A stretch of DNA of 64,000 bases from positions 64,001 through 128,000 of the forward strand of contig JAQFVV010012971.1 of NCBI GenBank assembly GCA_028023455.1. Reading direction: 5' to 3'. The notes beneath the pieces are model-generated. The model saw only the letters and a program-made list of their open reading frames with translations. It was not told the DNA's origin and did no database searches. The first letter of the stretch is position 1; each line of letters opens with the position of its first letter. Of the stretch, positions 1 through 12,570 are shown one piece after another. This stretch comes from Epiperipatus broadwayi. Lineage: Eukaryota > Onychophora > Udeonychophora > Euonychophora > Peripatidae. The position numbers and the translations under genes were made by a program.

Positions 1-404
1 AAGCAAGCAAAACAATGCGTATGAGCCTCTGGGTATTAATGGAGTCTTTATATGTGAAGACCCAAAATTTCTAGTTATACCACTATCATAAAAAAAGTTT
101 TTACTTTTCCTATTAAAAAACAGAGCAACCTTTCATGTTCTAAAATATTAAAAATCACTTGCAAACATAAAGAACATATTGTTTATTTAATAGTGACAGC
201 ATAACTTGATAAAATATAAAGTCAACATGGAGTTCATCATTGATTCTTCTTTCTTAATAAAATTGTGAGATTGCTTACATACATTTTAAATATCTACCAG
301 ATTAGATAACAGCCTGTGAAATTAATATGTGAATTAAAAAGATTAAATCTAGTCATACCCATAGTACAATCTTTTAAAAATATTGCCACTAAGCATTATA
401 AGAC
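1..404. other. AT-rich flank, nothing recognised
   Basis: No coding pattern or repeat structure was recognised here. The stretch ends at the left boundary of the gypsy LTR. Confidence 0.5.
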
Positions 405-703
405 TGTTATAGTCCTCCCTTCTCTCAGAAGTGGATACTATTCCAGATGTCATCTTATCTGATCGGATTAAGCATTGTTTGCCACATACCATGAGGCAAG
501 CCATAAGGTGTGGCTGGATGTGGCAGGCAGAACACAAGAGTTACGTTAAACTCCAAGATTCAACTTATAAATATACATTTGTATACTGTATATTGTTTGT
601 ATATATTTGTACATAATAAATATATTAAATTATAATACTTGTTTCAGTATTATTTTATATTATTTAATGTTAGTTGGGTCTGTAATCCAGACCAAACACA
701 ACA
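405..703 (+). repeat. 5' LTR of gypsy element, internally deleted
   Basis: It matches the 3' LTR at both ends but lacks about 340 bp. The break falls after GCATTGTTTGCCACA, and the sequence resumes at CCATGAGGCAAGCC. The deleted part corresponds to about 2902-3243 of the 3' LTR. The 3' portion holds AATAAA-type poly(A) signals. Confidence 0.88.
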
Positions 704-1152
704 GATTTGGCACAGTTAGACAAAAGATTTTTTTTTTCCCCACGGCTGGAAAAAAAAAAAAATTGGAAAACGTAAATACACGAGTGCACAGTTATTTAGA
801 CACACACTCATAAGTTATGAAGCTGTGATTACTAAATCACACTTAAATACAGTCCAAGTATTTATTAAACAGTGATTCTTAAAATCACTTATTGCTGGCA
901 AAACAAGTAAAATTACATGATAGTATTTACTAAACAGCCACTGTCAAAATCACTTATTTCTGGGAGGAAACATAAAGTGATCATAAAAATGATTGGTGCT
1001 TCATAAACCAATCAAAATTGGCCTTGCTAAGAAGACAGAAGCTCACCCTAGTGGAGTAAAAAATCTGTCAACAATCGTATCAAGTGGTGACTCACAAATA
1101 TACGGAAAAAATATTTTTTTCACATGATAACTGAGAAAAATAAAATAAAAAA

Positions 1153-1963
1153 ATGGCTAGTATAATTGGCTCGATGGAAGCTTTTGATCCGGGATTCCCT
1201 GAGAACTGGTCAAGCTACAAAGAGCACCTAATTTTTTATACGCAGGCCAATCAGATAAAAAAAGTCTGAAATAAAATTAGCGATGCTGATAACGATAATC
1301 GGGTCGCAAACTTACAATATTTTAAAATTGCAAATGGGATCAGAAACACTGGCTGACTTGAATTTTGAGAAGGTGTTGGCGATTCTCACGGAATATTTTT
1401 CCCCGAAACTGCTAACAATATTGCAGAGATATTATTTCAATCTATGTATTCAGGTGGAGGGAGAAAAAGCTAGAGAATTCGCCATGCAAATCCAGACATT
1501 AGCACTTACCTGCCAATTTAAAGAGTTCTTAAATGAAACACTACGCGATCGTTTCATTTGTGGCATGAACGATCATAATTTAAGACTCAAACTATTAATG
1601 ACACCGGATATAGATTTTGAAAAGGCTGTAACTCAAGCCATGCTGGCAGAATCTATAGCGTGTCAGGCAAACCCATTACAAAAAATGAATTATACTGTTC
1701 AAAAAGTTGAACATAAGGCTGAGTCTGATAAGCACTCAGTTAGCTCAACAACAACAATGAGTGTAAAGCATTGTTATAGATGCAATGAACCGATCCATGT
1801 GCAAACAGAATGTCCACATCTCCATACTGTGTGCTCATTTTGCAAGTGTGTTGATTTGCAAGCATGTCAGTTATATAAGAGTGGCATGTCTAAACTTAAA
1901 AAGACAAACAGCCAATATGAGAATGAAAAAAACCATTCCAAAAAACAACAAAGACAACTATAA
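1153..1963 (+). pseudogene. gag: gag of Ty3/gypsy element, broken
   Basis: Structural protein of the retrotransposon particle. Reading starts at ATG 1153 (MASIIGSMEAFDPG) and meets a stop at 1267-1269. The homologous frame resumes at 1283 after a frame change and runs to 1963. The 1283-1963 part has the retrotransposon gag signature: an IIGSQTYNIL-like segment, then EGEKAREFAMQIQTLALTCQF and LRDRFICGM (about residues 58-95). Near the C-terminus one CCHC zinc knuckle keeps C-x2-C-x4-H-x4-C spacing (CYRCNEPIHVQTEC, about residues 163-176). The second knuckle is degenerate. The family resemblance is to invertebrate gypsy polyproteins. It is inactive because of the early stop. Confidence 0.85.
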
Positions 1964-2290
1964 GAAAAATAAACAAGTTGCCAGTATAAATCACATTAAA
2001 GACAACCAGTCTGGATTTATACATAGTATAATGATTAATGATATGCCAGTGAGAATGGAACTAGACACAGGTTCTGCAGTGTCTATTGTTTCAAAAAAGA
2101 CTTGGGCTATCATTAATAAAAATAATAAACATAATCTGCATCCTAGCACTAGGACTATAACATTATCAGAGTAAAAAAATAAAACTCTTGGGTCAGACAA
2201 GAGTTAAAATAACAATGCCTAACAAAACTAGACACCTACCACTGGTAGTGGCATCAGGTGATCACAGCAACTTGTTAGCCATGACTGGTT
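1964..2290 (+). pseudogene. Retropepsin (protease) fragment of gypsy element
   Basis: In a different frame from gag, the segment around 2025-2173 reads through MRMELDTGSAVSIVS. This contains the aspartic-protease catalytic motif D-T-G with the usual hydrophobic strand after it. A stop follows at about 2172. In a shifted frame there is a further segment, PNKTRHLPLVVASG, typical of the region between protease and RT in gypsy polyproteins. Broken by stops and frame changes. Confidence 0.8.
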
Positions 2291-2329
2291 CAGTCACTTA
2301 GGCTTTGTAGTGTCTCAAAGGTTAACCAG

Positions 2330-2806
2330 ATGACAACATTAGCTATATTAAAGGCTAATTACTCTGAAGTGGTCAAAAAAGATCTAGGTCAGTATCTAGA
2401 ACCACCAATTCAGTTATCACTGAATAAAGAGATAAAACCAGAAGTCAACAAAAAGTTGATAACAAAAATGTGAGAAATTGGAACACCAGGATTGCCAGAA
2501 CACCACTAGACTAAAGTGCTATGCAGAATGTATAGAGGACCCACTAAATGGATTTCAGCAATCATGATCCAACAGAAAGGACTCCACATCCTTATAGTCA
2601 AAACAGCAGATGGATGTCAACACCATCACCACTGAAAGCAACTTAGACTATATATATTATACTGATGCAACCACAAGGAATGAAGCTACAGAAACATGCA
2701 GTACAAGCAAAGAGGACCAACAAACCAAAGACGGCAGCAAACCAGCACCGAAGTACGTTAATCATCCTCCAGCACACCTGCATGAGTATTCTCTAGGCTA
2801 AATTTT
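2330..2806 (+). pseudogene. pol remnant of gypsy element (RT/RH/IN mostly deleted)
   Basis: Short open pieces resemble the start of an RT region (a stretch with KANYSEVVKKDLGQYLEPPIQLSL) and a polyprotein C-terminus (2610-2801, ending PPAHLHEYSLG). No RT YxDD box, RNase H or integrase core can be found between them. This places the large deletion near 2500-2620. The 3' end abuts the polypurine tract. Confidence 0.6.
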
Positions 2807-2810
2807 AGCC

Positions 2811-2821
2811 AGGGGGAGGGG
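2811..2821 (+). promoter_or_regulatory. Polypurine tract of gypsy element
   Basis: An eleven-base, all-purine AGGGGGAGGGG directly precedes the TG of the 3' LTR. It is the expected plus-strand primer site. Confidence 0.8.
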
Positions 2822-3460
2822 TGTTATAGTCCTCCCTTCTCTCAGAAGTGGACTATTCCAGCTGCCACCTTATCTGATCGGATTAAGCATTGTTTGCCAC
2901 AGGCCAATAGGCTGATGTATAGATAAAAGCATAGCCAATGATTATTACAGGCCAATGAGCAACGATGCTTGCTGAATCCGAAGGTTTTCAATAAGGTCAG
3001 GGATCTGGGTATAAATAGTCAGCCTTTTGTGAGAATCAAGGAAGGATGTGTCTAATCTAAACAGACACTTTGCATTCTCCCAGGGAAACTCTGCTAACCT
3101 AAACAGCAGCAAGTATTCCCATTAATAGCACTATGCTATTTAGATCTACACAGCTAGGCAAGTCCCACAGAGACTGGACGCTACTAATATCACACTCAGC
3201 TCGAGGCAAGCTGTCTTGTACAGCTGGAAGAGTCATAGACCTTACCCATGAGGCAAGCCATAAGGTGTGGCTGGAAGCGGCAGTCAGAACACAAGAGTTA
3301 CATTAAACTCCAAGATTCAACTTATAAATATGCATTTGTATACTGTATATTGTTTGTATATATTTGTACATAATAAATATATTAAATTATAATACTTGTT
3401 TCAGTATTATTTTATATTATTTACGGTTAGTTGGGTCTGTAATCCAGACCAAACACAACA
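2822..3460 (+). repeat. 3' LTR of gypsy element, full length (639 bp)
   Basis: This is the complete version of the LTR, TG...CA. It holds a GGTATAAATAG TATA-box-like sequence near 3010 and AATAAA poly(A) signals near 3372. The central 340 bp, absent from the 5' LTR, includes the putative promoter. Confidence 0.88.
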
Positions 3461-4810
3461 AATACAATGTCTTATTTTTATTTATTTCAGTGTACAGATT
3501 GTCAATATCATTTTTACTAATAAAAAAGTATTTTAAATATTTTTATTTAATTTAGAAATTCTATTTGTTTGCTTGGGCCAAATCTTGCAACCAATTTTTA
3601 ATATATTTCTATCAAATAGATTTTCTTTAAATTTTGTACAAGTGTAAATATTGATGACAAAGCAATTTCTCCAGTCTAACAATATTAGTGGGCCAAATTT
3701 CAATCCATGTTCATATTGGTTCAGTAAGTATTCAATGATGTGTAATAGCTGGGGGTACATTTATTAAAAAGATGCTTTATTGAATTTCAAGGCTGAGTCA
3801 TAAAAAGAATTTACAGTTAATTAAAATAGAAAAAGAAATGAAGGGTTAAATCTTAATTCCTCTTGATTATTTAACTAAAACTTGCTTTTTAAAAATGTTG
3901 TTAACACAAACAAAAAAAAAATCTTGTAAACAATTTGACTAGAATTTCATTCAAATAATGGAAATAGAGTCATTGTTTACGTTTTCAGTTTTTAAATTTG
4001 AATATGAATAGTTACAGAAAGACCATTATAAAATATCTGAATATTAAAAAGTAAAAAGTAATATGCTTAAAGAATATTTTATTTTAAAATATTTGTATAT
4101 AATTTGATAAGTAATGCACTAAAAATTAAAAAAATATATATTTCTTCTATCACACACTTGGTTATTATATTTAACTTTCAATAAAAGCATGGGATGTCCA
4201 TAAATTAATTAACTCAATCACTAATTAACTAATTACTTTATGGATGCTCACATTTTTTATTTCAGTTAAATGTAATAATCAAAATTGTGGTTGAAAAAAT
4301 CACTTACTATTTGGTTTTTAATACATTATTCATTCAACAATACTGTATGTTAATGATATGCAGACTAAGACCAATAACATTGAAGTTCCAGAGTACTACT
4401 CTATAGCCATCAGTCAATAGTTTTATTTAAATATTTACCTATACACTTTACTGGTTAAAATAAAAAAGGATCATGTTTAATTCTTAAAAGTTATATTGCA
4501 CACACTTTTTCCAAAGTCAATAATTTAAATATTATTACATTGCAGATCAATCTTCTATGAATATATTAATTTGATAATCATATTTCCCCTATCATTTGGT
4601 CCCATGGTCTAACCAATTATATTTAAAATAGATTCTTTGACACAATAAAGTTGTTCTAGCAATAAGCCTAAGAATCCTTATTATCTTTTATTTTTTAGAC
4701 TTTTTGTTAGCTACATTCAACATCACTTCTATGATTGTTACAATGTATTAATTTTAGCTTTGGTAAACAATGGACAGCAGATAATATAATGATGCTATAA
4801 AATCCTCAGT
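3461..4810. other. AT-rich, no gene recognised
   Basis: No domain, repeat family member or splice-bounded open frame was recognised. The short ORFs here look like chance frames. Confidence 0.5.
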
Positions 4811-5490
4811 TCTACTCTGGTTTCTGGATTTTCCTTTATCAGTGAGAACTAAGATTCAAAGTGGGAACTAATACACTCAATAACCCATCAAACACCAAAA
4901 ATATATCTTGAAATAGTGATTTTATAACACTTTACCATCTGGTGACAATTGATTATTCAAATTTCCAGCATATAGTTACAGAAAATGGTGAAGATAATGG
5001 TTTTTAGAAGCAGACAAATAAGAATTTTAGAAATTCCTGTGAATATGTTAACAATGTTACATAATTTTCACCAATAGTATATCCATATATGTGTATAATT
5101 CCATACTAAATATTTTTTTATCCAACTATGTCTCATATCTTACTCAACAAGCTACAGTCTGGTTTATAGATTTGCCTTATTAGTGAAAACTAAGATCCAA
5201 TGCTGGAACTCATACATTCAAGCATCCAGAAAACACCAAATGTATACCTTGAAATAGAAATTTTATAACACTTTATCATCTAATGACAATTGATTACTCA
5301 AGTTTACATCATATGATCCTAGAGTAGGGTAAAGTTAATGGCTCTTAGAAACAGAGTAAGAATTTTAGAAATTTCTGTGAATATGCTAACAATGTTACAT
5401 AAACAGTCACCAGAAGTATATCATCTATATATATAATTCCATACTAAATATTTATTTTATCAAACTGTCTTGTATCTCATTCAACAAACC
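4811..5490. repeat. Diverged tandem duplication, about 340-bp unit, two copies
   Basis: Copy 1 (about 4811-5150) and copy 2 (about 5151-5490) align along their whole length. Shared blocks in order include CTGGTTT, GTGA[GA]AACTAAGAT, AAACACCAAA, TTTTATAACACTTTA, GACAATTGATTA, GAATTTTAGAAATT, AACAATGTTACATAA and TAATTCCATACTAAATATTT. There are many substitutions and small indels, so the duplication is old. No coding content was seen. Confidence 0.85.
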
Positions 5491-8059
5491 TCTGCTTGTC
5501 TAGTATCAACTAATCATTAACTAATTTCTATAATTGTTAGTTTTCCTTGAAAATGGATGATCTTCTAAGGAAACTAATTCCTGATTAAATAAAATAATCA
5601 CTGGTAGATTTTCCAATAGCATCAGTTTGTTAAATTCCTGCAAGCACCACACTAGAACAAGAATTACAATCAGGAATTTAATCTTCAAGGCATTTTCATA
5701 CTTTAAGAAAATTATTTCCTTATTGTTAATGTTCAGAAAATTTCTCCCCATATTTTTAAATGGCTTGGTCTCACAGACAATCTTTTATTTTCACACTCTA
5801 TGACAAATGCTCCCTCCCCCCACGTTAACTTTATTAAATATATATGTGAAAATTGCAAAATTATACATTGATAAAGTGATTAAAAATCCTTCTTCCATAA
5901 TCTTAAATTGCGATTTAATAAGGTTTGGAGCTTGAAAAGATTATGATATAGATGAAGATTTCCAAGCAGACCTAGTATTTTTTTCAAGTACTTATCTTGG
6001 CTAATCATTTAATTATTGATCACCAAAATTCATGGTTAAAGGATTAGAAAAGTACCATAAAGAAAGGATAACTATCTGGAAATTGATTGATTAATCTGAG
6101 TAATATATTTCCCCCCAGTTCTTCGCAGATATATTCTACCTATTTAATGCGATAATTATTTAAATTGTTTTATCGTATATATATAGTATGTGTATGTAAA
6201 ATATCTATCTCTAATTAAAAATTGTTGATTATTTTTATAAAATCTAGTAACTTGCTATCAGCACCGAAAGCAATCTAATTGAAGCAAATAATTAATTTGT
6301 GCTTTGTTGTAAGGACATAAGTTTAATATTGATTTGGATTCTCTCCTTCTAAACGATTCTTCCGTTAGATGTAATTTGACTTTAACTGAAACTGCCTTCC
6401 AAGAAGCTAATCAATTTAGACAAAACAAATTTCTGTAATAATAATTACACAAACCAAAGCATTTATTAACTAGTCTATCATTTGTTATCTTAACAAGTAA
6501 ATTGTTAACAATCAATAGTCACGTGAAATTTAACCAGAATTCTTTTTAATTACGCTTTGACCAACAATACAAAAAAAAAAAAAAATGCAGATCAATATTT
6601 ATATATATTTTTGCTTTGTTAAAAAGTATAAATTAACACTTTTTTTCTCTAAAAATAAAAGGTCAAAGGTTATCCAAATATCCATATAAACTGATCTAGA
6701 GTTGTGATTCGAGAATTCTTCCATTCTGGATTTTATCTTTTATACTTCTACATGTAAAACATTTTTTTCATAATGTATATATGAAAGTAATCATTCACAC
6801 ACTTATTCTTTTATATTCATATCTTATGAAAAGTCGAATTTCGCTTTCCGATAAACATGTTTCTCATACCTGACTTAAAGAATTTCAATCTATACTTAAT
6901 CTTTTGGGGACCTGAATGATGAAGAGTAATGATATAATGACAATTTAAGAGTTTAATGCCTATGAATTGTGGCTAAAAATCTATCCTTTTTAGTACACAA
7001 ACTTCCTGCGATTTTTATGTTAATATCCGAACACTAACGTTAAATTGTTTTCGATGTGACTCATCTAAATTCAGTTTACAAATATTTCATTTCAGTTTAT
7101 TTTTAACAATATTACATCTTTGGATTATGAATGTAAAAACCAAATATATTTAATATCATTATTCATTGTTGCTGTTTTTACGGCATTTACATTAATATTG
7201 TAAGATGTAAGATGTTAACAATATTTTGATAGTTTAGGAAGAGGACTTAACTAAATTTACATTCCATGTCCTGAATAATAAAATAAAAGATTAAATAGAA
7301 AGATATGCAGTCTGGAATAATTAGTTTAAAATACTTCATCCATTTTTTTAATAAATGAAGTTGCTTCAGTAACATATGTTATAAAACAGTTTTTGGAATA
7401 ATATAACACTTGCAGTCTTTATTTCTGCTTTTATACAATGATGGGAAAATGTATAAAAATATGAACACATAATGCTTAAACAATTATCTGACATTCATTT
7501 GGAAAGCAAAAATCAATTCAATTGAAGCTTTCCATAAGCAATTTGAACAAATTTGTAATGCCTTTTAAGAATTTATTAATATAAGTTGTAGTCAAACTGC
7601 TCAGATATGTATATAAATTTCTGTGTATATCTCTAATGCAGATTTAAATTACAAGTTCTACAAAAATATTAGCCTTAATAGCAGTTATATAATAGACTAT
7701 TTTCATCATCTAATATTAAATATTGCTTATTTTTTGAAAAATTCAAACTTTATTTAAACATTCCAAATACATTCAACTGCTAGTAATCGCATTCAGGTTA
7801 GTAGATAACACATATTCTTTGAGTGGTATTATTTTCCTCTCTTTTTTAGACTTTACTTGCCTGCCCAGTGATATACTTTAAATTCTATAATCACCCATCT
7901 AAAGGTCCAGGTTTGATGCCCATACGAGTATTGTCACTGGTGAGCAGCACCTGAAGAAGAGAGAAGAATAATGCTACTTAGAACGTTTGTTATATAACTA
8001 GTCAGTGCACAATTATTTAATAGTTGAATTATTTGGAAAACTTAAATAATTTGAATTTT
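5491..8059. other. AT-rich, no gene recognised
   Basis: A low-complexity background with short poly(A)/poly(T) runs. I saw nothing that supports a gene. A tRNA-B-box-like string (GGTTTGATGCCC) near 7910 is isolated. Confidence 0.45.
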
Positions 8060-8290
8060 TCTAAAGACATTCAACTTTTAATCTGGACCACCTGATGGTT
8101 TAGCATGAAATACATATATTGGTGATTATTTATATTTTCTACATGTGTGTGGTCATGTGTATCAGTTGTATGAGATAGTGTAGGTAGTTGGTGGTTGCTT
8201 GAAAGTCTGAGTTCAAATCCTCTATATTTACAATTAAGCTCTGGGTTTGTGAAAAGTGCCTGGTTTTCAAATATTAGATGATAAAAAATA
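8060..8290 (+). repeat. Dispersed short repeat, family D, copy 1
   Basis: It shares AATCTGGACCA, TTTAGCATGAAATACA, ATATTGGTGATTATTTAT, ATGAGATAGTGT and TGAAAGTCTG, in order, with the reverse complement of 34640-34835. The 3' part carries a tRNA B-box-like AGTTCAAATCC, so a SINE origin is possible but unproven. Confidence 0.7.
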
Positions 8291-8719
8291 CTCCATTATA
8301 TATAATAAAAATGACAGCACAAACCATTAGACAAATGTAAGCCTATAGATTTACTCAAGGAAAGCAGATCTATTTGATCCTAGGCCTGTTCAAATAACTA
8401 ATAAATAGATACTTCAACAAAGACAGAATTAGAAAATAGTGTCATGTTAGTATTAGTGAATGACAAATATAAACTCATATTCTGGCAATTGAAACCCTTT
8501 GCAAAACTCAGTTTAATGCCCTGGTACAACCATTTAGTCACTACATGAAAGTAGAAATGTTTCATAACATACAACTTAGAGCATTTTTATTTAGAAGTTC
8601 ACTCTTAAACTTCTTGCTTACTACTGTGATGCTTTAATAATATGTACTTTAGTCTTATTTTTATGTAAGTTTAACTGTGAATAATTTTCTTTTTTTATGA
8701 ACTAATGTAAGACTACTGC

Positions 8720-8870
8720 TAATGAAATACGGAAAAGATAATTTTTAAAAATATTCAGTTTTATTACTGTCTAGAATGCTTTCAATATAACATGTATATC
8801 ATAGAAGCCTTCTAGGCAGTAATAAAACTGAATATTTTTAAAAAACTATTTTTCTGCGAATGTTTTCATT
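8720..8870. repeat. Long imperfect hairpin (55-60 nt arms, 36-nt loop)
   Basis: The left arm (8720-8774) and right arm (8811-8870) are reverse complements with a nearly perfect core from about 8743 to 8774 (core CAGTAATAAAACTGAATATT) and a weaker base. It could be a small foldback MITE or a transcribed hairpin. No coding content. Confidence 0.8.
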
Positions 8871-9461
8871 AACAGACATATACTTAATGTATGTTATATA
8901 TGTAATTTAATAATGCACAAGTCTATAATAAATATTTATTAATTGATCACCTGGTCTCATTAATATATTACGTTTACAATATAAGTAATAATAAGACACA
9001 TATTTAAAGCTTAAAGTTTATTTGATGCATTATAAACATTATCATTCACATTAAATTTTACTGCACAGTATAAAATAAATGATGCTAATAAAATTTTGCA
9101 AATACTTGTATTCGTTTGCAGTTTAATTTAAAAATAATGTTAAAAATGAAACATGAAACATTGCATTTAAGACCGCAATTTAAAAAATTCGTAAATTAAG
9201 TGACAATTTTCCTCAAAGCTGAGTTAGGAATTTGAAAAGATTATTTTCTGAAGTAGCAGAAGTTGAAATGTCAAAAGATATAGTATTATTTTAACATTTA
9301 ATTGAGACAAATAAAAATAAGATTCAAAAACATATCTAAAATTATTTAAAATTAATGAAGTAAATAAACATTTTAGAAAACAAATAAACAAAATTGCTGC
9401 AATTTTGTGAGGCAGACGAAAAAAATTTTTTCAAAAACTATTATCAGTAAAACGAATGACT
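8871..9461. other. AT-rich, nothing recognised
   Basis: No gene or repeat structure was identified. Confidence 0.45.
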
Positions 9462-9695
9462 TTCAAGAAAGATATAAACTGTGTTTTGGATATATACTCA
9501 TGTTCAGATACACATTAATCAACATTTATAGCAACCCTTTTATGGATATAATTGTTATCAAGCATATGTACTTTATATAATCAATAATTGTTTTACCTTG
9601 TTTGTTACATTGAACACTTTGTAATTCTCAATGGGTAAGTGTACCCAAAATTTTTGTAATCTTTTTACTATAAAGGTGACATTTGAAAGTAAAAT
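9462..9695 (+). mobile_element. LINE/retroposon 3' end, older copy
   Basis: It aligns with the 3' half of the insertion at 49172-49552. Shared segments include AGATACACATTAA, CAACCCTTTTATGGATATA, CAATAATTGTTTT, ACATTGAACACTTTGTAAT and GGGTAAGTGTACCC. It ends in an A-rich tail. It is more diverged than the 49-kb copy and has no clear target duplication. Confidence 0.75.
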
Positions 9696-10087
9696 AATAA
9701 ATAACAATTAGAATGAACTTAGTATATTAATTGTAAATTTTTTTAACATTGCCCATGACAATTTCAAAAGCTTAACATCTTTTTAATAAATTATAGTTTT
9801 TAAAAATTATCTTTACTCTATAATGTTTGAAGATGCGTCTAACACCCTAGTTAATATTCAATATATAAAAGTTCAAAATTGTAATTTTTTTATATGTTAT
9901 CAATAAAATAATAATAAAGTCACATTTTTAAAATATGATTTCTTTATCAGAGTATTTTTCAAATGGGAATTATATATTGTAGTGATCTAAACATAAATGA
10001 TCTTATGGATTGAATGAAAAAAAAGTAAAAGTTATTGGTTTATTATTTTTTGCGATAACCGGTAACAAATATATTGATTAGTGTCAA
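9696..10087. other. AT-rich, nothing recognised
   Basis: No gene or repeat structure was identified. Confidence 0.4.
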
Positions 10088-10178
10088 GCGTTGGTGGCCT
10101 AGTGGTTTGCATAGCTGCCTTCCAAGCAGCTGGATGGGTTCACTTCCGGTCAATGCTTTGGCATATGAAAAAAAAAAT
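10088..10178 (+). mobile_element. tRNA-Gly-derived mini-SINE, copy 1
   Basis: The body starts GCGTTGGTGG and closely follows eukaryotic tRNA-Gly(UCC). There is an A box (GTGGCCTAGTGG), an anticodon arm GCTGC-CTTCCAA-GCAGC with anticodon TCC, and a damaged B box (GGTTCACTTCC). The sequence continues past the tRNA 3' end into about 12 nt and an A-run. The A-tail and broken T arm argue for a retroposed SINE rather than a functional tRNA gene. This copy is closest to the parent tRNA. Confidence 0.85.
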
Positions 10179-12319
10179 TAATTAAATAATCAATAACATA
10201 GGATATTAATTAGTCTTTAATAATTTCTGAGTTTCCATGACAATTAATTAAAAGATCTGCTTCAATTTGGAAGTTATATATCCCATAAGTGATAGTGTTT
10301 AACTTCTATTAAATAATACAAAATCAGTTACCAGATAAATGCTGATAATTTAGTCCAAACCCTAATGGGCATTTGCTTTACATGCAAAATGCCAAGAGTA
10401 ACTGATCTAACAATGAACCTTTCATGTTATCTTATGCAGTCTTTATCTTGGTATAATTTGGATTTTAAATGAATCACAAATGTTATTGAGAATCATGTTA
10501 TTGTATATAATATTGAATTAAAGAAAAGGTTTAAGATATAATAACTTTATTTGTCTTTATATAATATATAACATTATTAGTGATGAGGATGTAAACAGAG
10601 AAATCTAAATATCAAACTCAAACTTGTTGTTGATTAAGCAATAATGTAGTGACTATTAAAATAAAATTAAGCAAGCACCTACCTAAAATTAGAGTAACTA
10701 TATTTAAAGTACAGAATAAACAAATTTTGAATACTTAAAAAACATTTTTAATAAACAACCATATATAACTGGCCAGACTGTATTTCTTCATATACTCAAG
10801 TAAAATAAAATCCAAACTATTGTTGTCTACATTGATGAATATATTAAGCCTGCTACTTATCAAATCTTGTGATCACAAACAGCAATGGTCATTCTTCAGG
10901 ACAAAAGTTTGAGAAGATTAAAAAATCTCTAAATGCAAGTTTCAACCCAAATTAATTCAAGGATGCAAATTCAATCAAGAGGAGAGCATTGGTCTATGAC
11001 TTTATGGAGTTTTTATGTAAGTTGCTTAAAGATATTTTTGAGTGTAATATGCAGAGTCATAAAATGAGGGTAAAGCTTTCAATGAGCCCAATATAACATT
11101 TGAGTCAGTCATTCTTTTAAACATCCCTGACAGAAAATCTAGATAACCAGGAACATCTAAAATTAATATGATTCTAAATCAATTATCAAACATAAGTTCA
11201 GTTCTGATCTTAAATAATCAGTATGTAAAGACACAGCTGTCAAATGAGTCAAAAATTATCTCTGTAACAAAGCTTATCCACTCTGTGTTTACATATAAAT
11301 ATAATTTCTCACTTTGGACAATAAAAAAGTTACACTGAAACCATTCGTCTCTCAAAAAAAAAGTAGATAATAACGATGTCATTTACTGATGATTCTATGA
11401 AGCATATAGATCTGTTGAATTATTATAATATCAGATCTATAATTGGTGTCTTACTCAGAGATTTATATATCAAGTATAGTCAACTTGTTAATTGCCAGAA
11501 TTTTAACTAGATTTCAAAATTCTGTGTTCCTGAGTTATGGTTAACATTTTTGTTTAACTTATTACTAGATAAAATTTCTACTGAAACATTCCTCATTAAC
11601 CGATTTAAAATGAATCTGGATTCCACATATGTCTTGTACAATAATCATCCAAAAAAATATAATGTATGTCATTCAAACATGTACTCACTTTTCATCCTTA
11701 CATCTTTTTATATTTCACATGATTATAATTAATCTTAAGCAATTATTTTAAAGAAATATCAATTTTTCATCCCTAAAGTATCATTGTAAATTTTCAGACT
11801 CGCAGAACTATTTGGCTTGCTTCCTGAACTATAATTTTTGACAACAACAACAAAAAAAACAATGTTCTTAAAAAATAATAATAGTAAGTCTTTTAATACA
11901 TATTTATATGTTCTCAAATTCTTACCTTGAAGCACAATGAACAATATTTGATAAAGTAATATTTTTCTGAGTTGTATATTACTTTAGATTTAATTCACAA
12001 TGTTATTAATACACAAAAGAAAGCTTATCCTTCAGGCAGTTTTATATGAAGCATAAAAATTAGACTCATTACAATCATTCTTCGTCTTCCTTTAAACAGC
12101 TGATGAAATAATTATGTTGTTGTATGTTGCATATTATACGTCATGTGAATTTTTTTATTCCAGTATATTTGTTAATATTTGTATATAGTTTACTATTAAT
12201 AAAATTTATTTTATATAAAAAAAAGTTTAATATCAAAATTTTTAAAGAATGATTTGAAATGTCATCTTTTAAAACATAACAATGGAGATTGACACTAGTT
12301 CTGTATAAAAAATAATAAG
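10179..12319. other. AT-rich, no gene recognised
   Basis: About 2.1 kb with no domain-level match seen on either strand. The short ORFs at 11550-11732 and 11759-11944 are AT-driven and unconvincing. Confidence 0.45.
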
Positions 12320-12570
12320 TTTGTTACAACAGGTCACCCAGACATGAGTAGAATAAAAATATTGACTAAACCATATATATGGTGGCTTTATTTAAATTAC
12401 AATATTGAATCCCATGTCTCCTAATGCTGGCAATGTGTATCAAAACATTTCCAATGCAAAAGTCAATATTGATCTCAAGCAGCCAGATCATGGAAAAGAC
12501 TTCCCATAGTCCATGCAAGTCCATATAAGGGCAAACAAATATTGATATCTTATATGATTTTCTAAAAGTT
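12320..12570 (+). pseudogene. Ty3/gypsy integrase N-terminal (HHCC) relic
   Basis: The translation beginning near 12332 reads GHPDMSRIKILTKPYIWW, followed by an L-N-x-N-I-E-x-H-V-S segment and C-W-Q-C. This is the H-P-G..YxWW...CxxC pattern of the integrase zinc-binding domain of gypsy polyproteins. Several stops interrupt it. No LTRs or other pol domains are adjacent, so it is an isolated fragment. Confidence 0.75.

Larger units (their letters stand above)
405..3460 (+). mobile_element. Internally deleted Ty3/gypsy LTR retrotransposon
   Basis: The element is bounded by two LTRs that start TGTTATAGTCC and end AACACAACA. Inside are gag, a retropepsin fragment and a short pol tail. RT, RNase H and most of the integrase are missing, so the body is about 2.1 kb instead of the usual 4-5 kb. 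A purine tract, AGGGGGAGGGG, lies immediately before the 3' LTR, as expected for the plus-strand primer. A TGGCACAGTT string lies a few bases after the 5' LTR and may be a primer-binding site. The five flanking bases AAGAC (left) and AATAC (right) differ at one position and may be an eroded target duplication. Stops and frame changes make it non-autonomous and inactive. Confidence 0.9.

Noticed and set aside
10088-10160. Functional tRNA-Gly gene
   Set aside because: T arm and B box are damaged and an A-tail follows. It fits a SINE copy.
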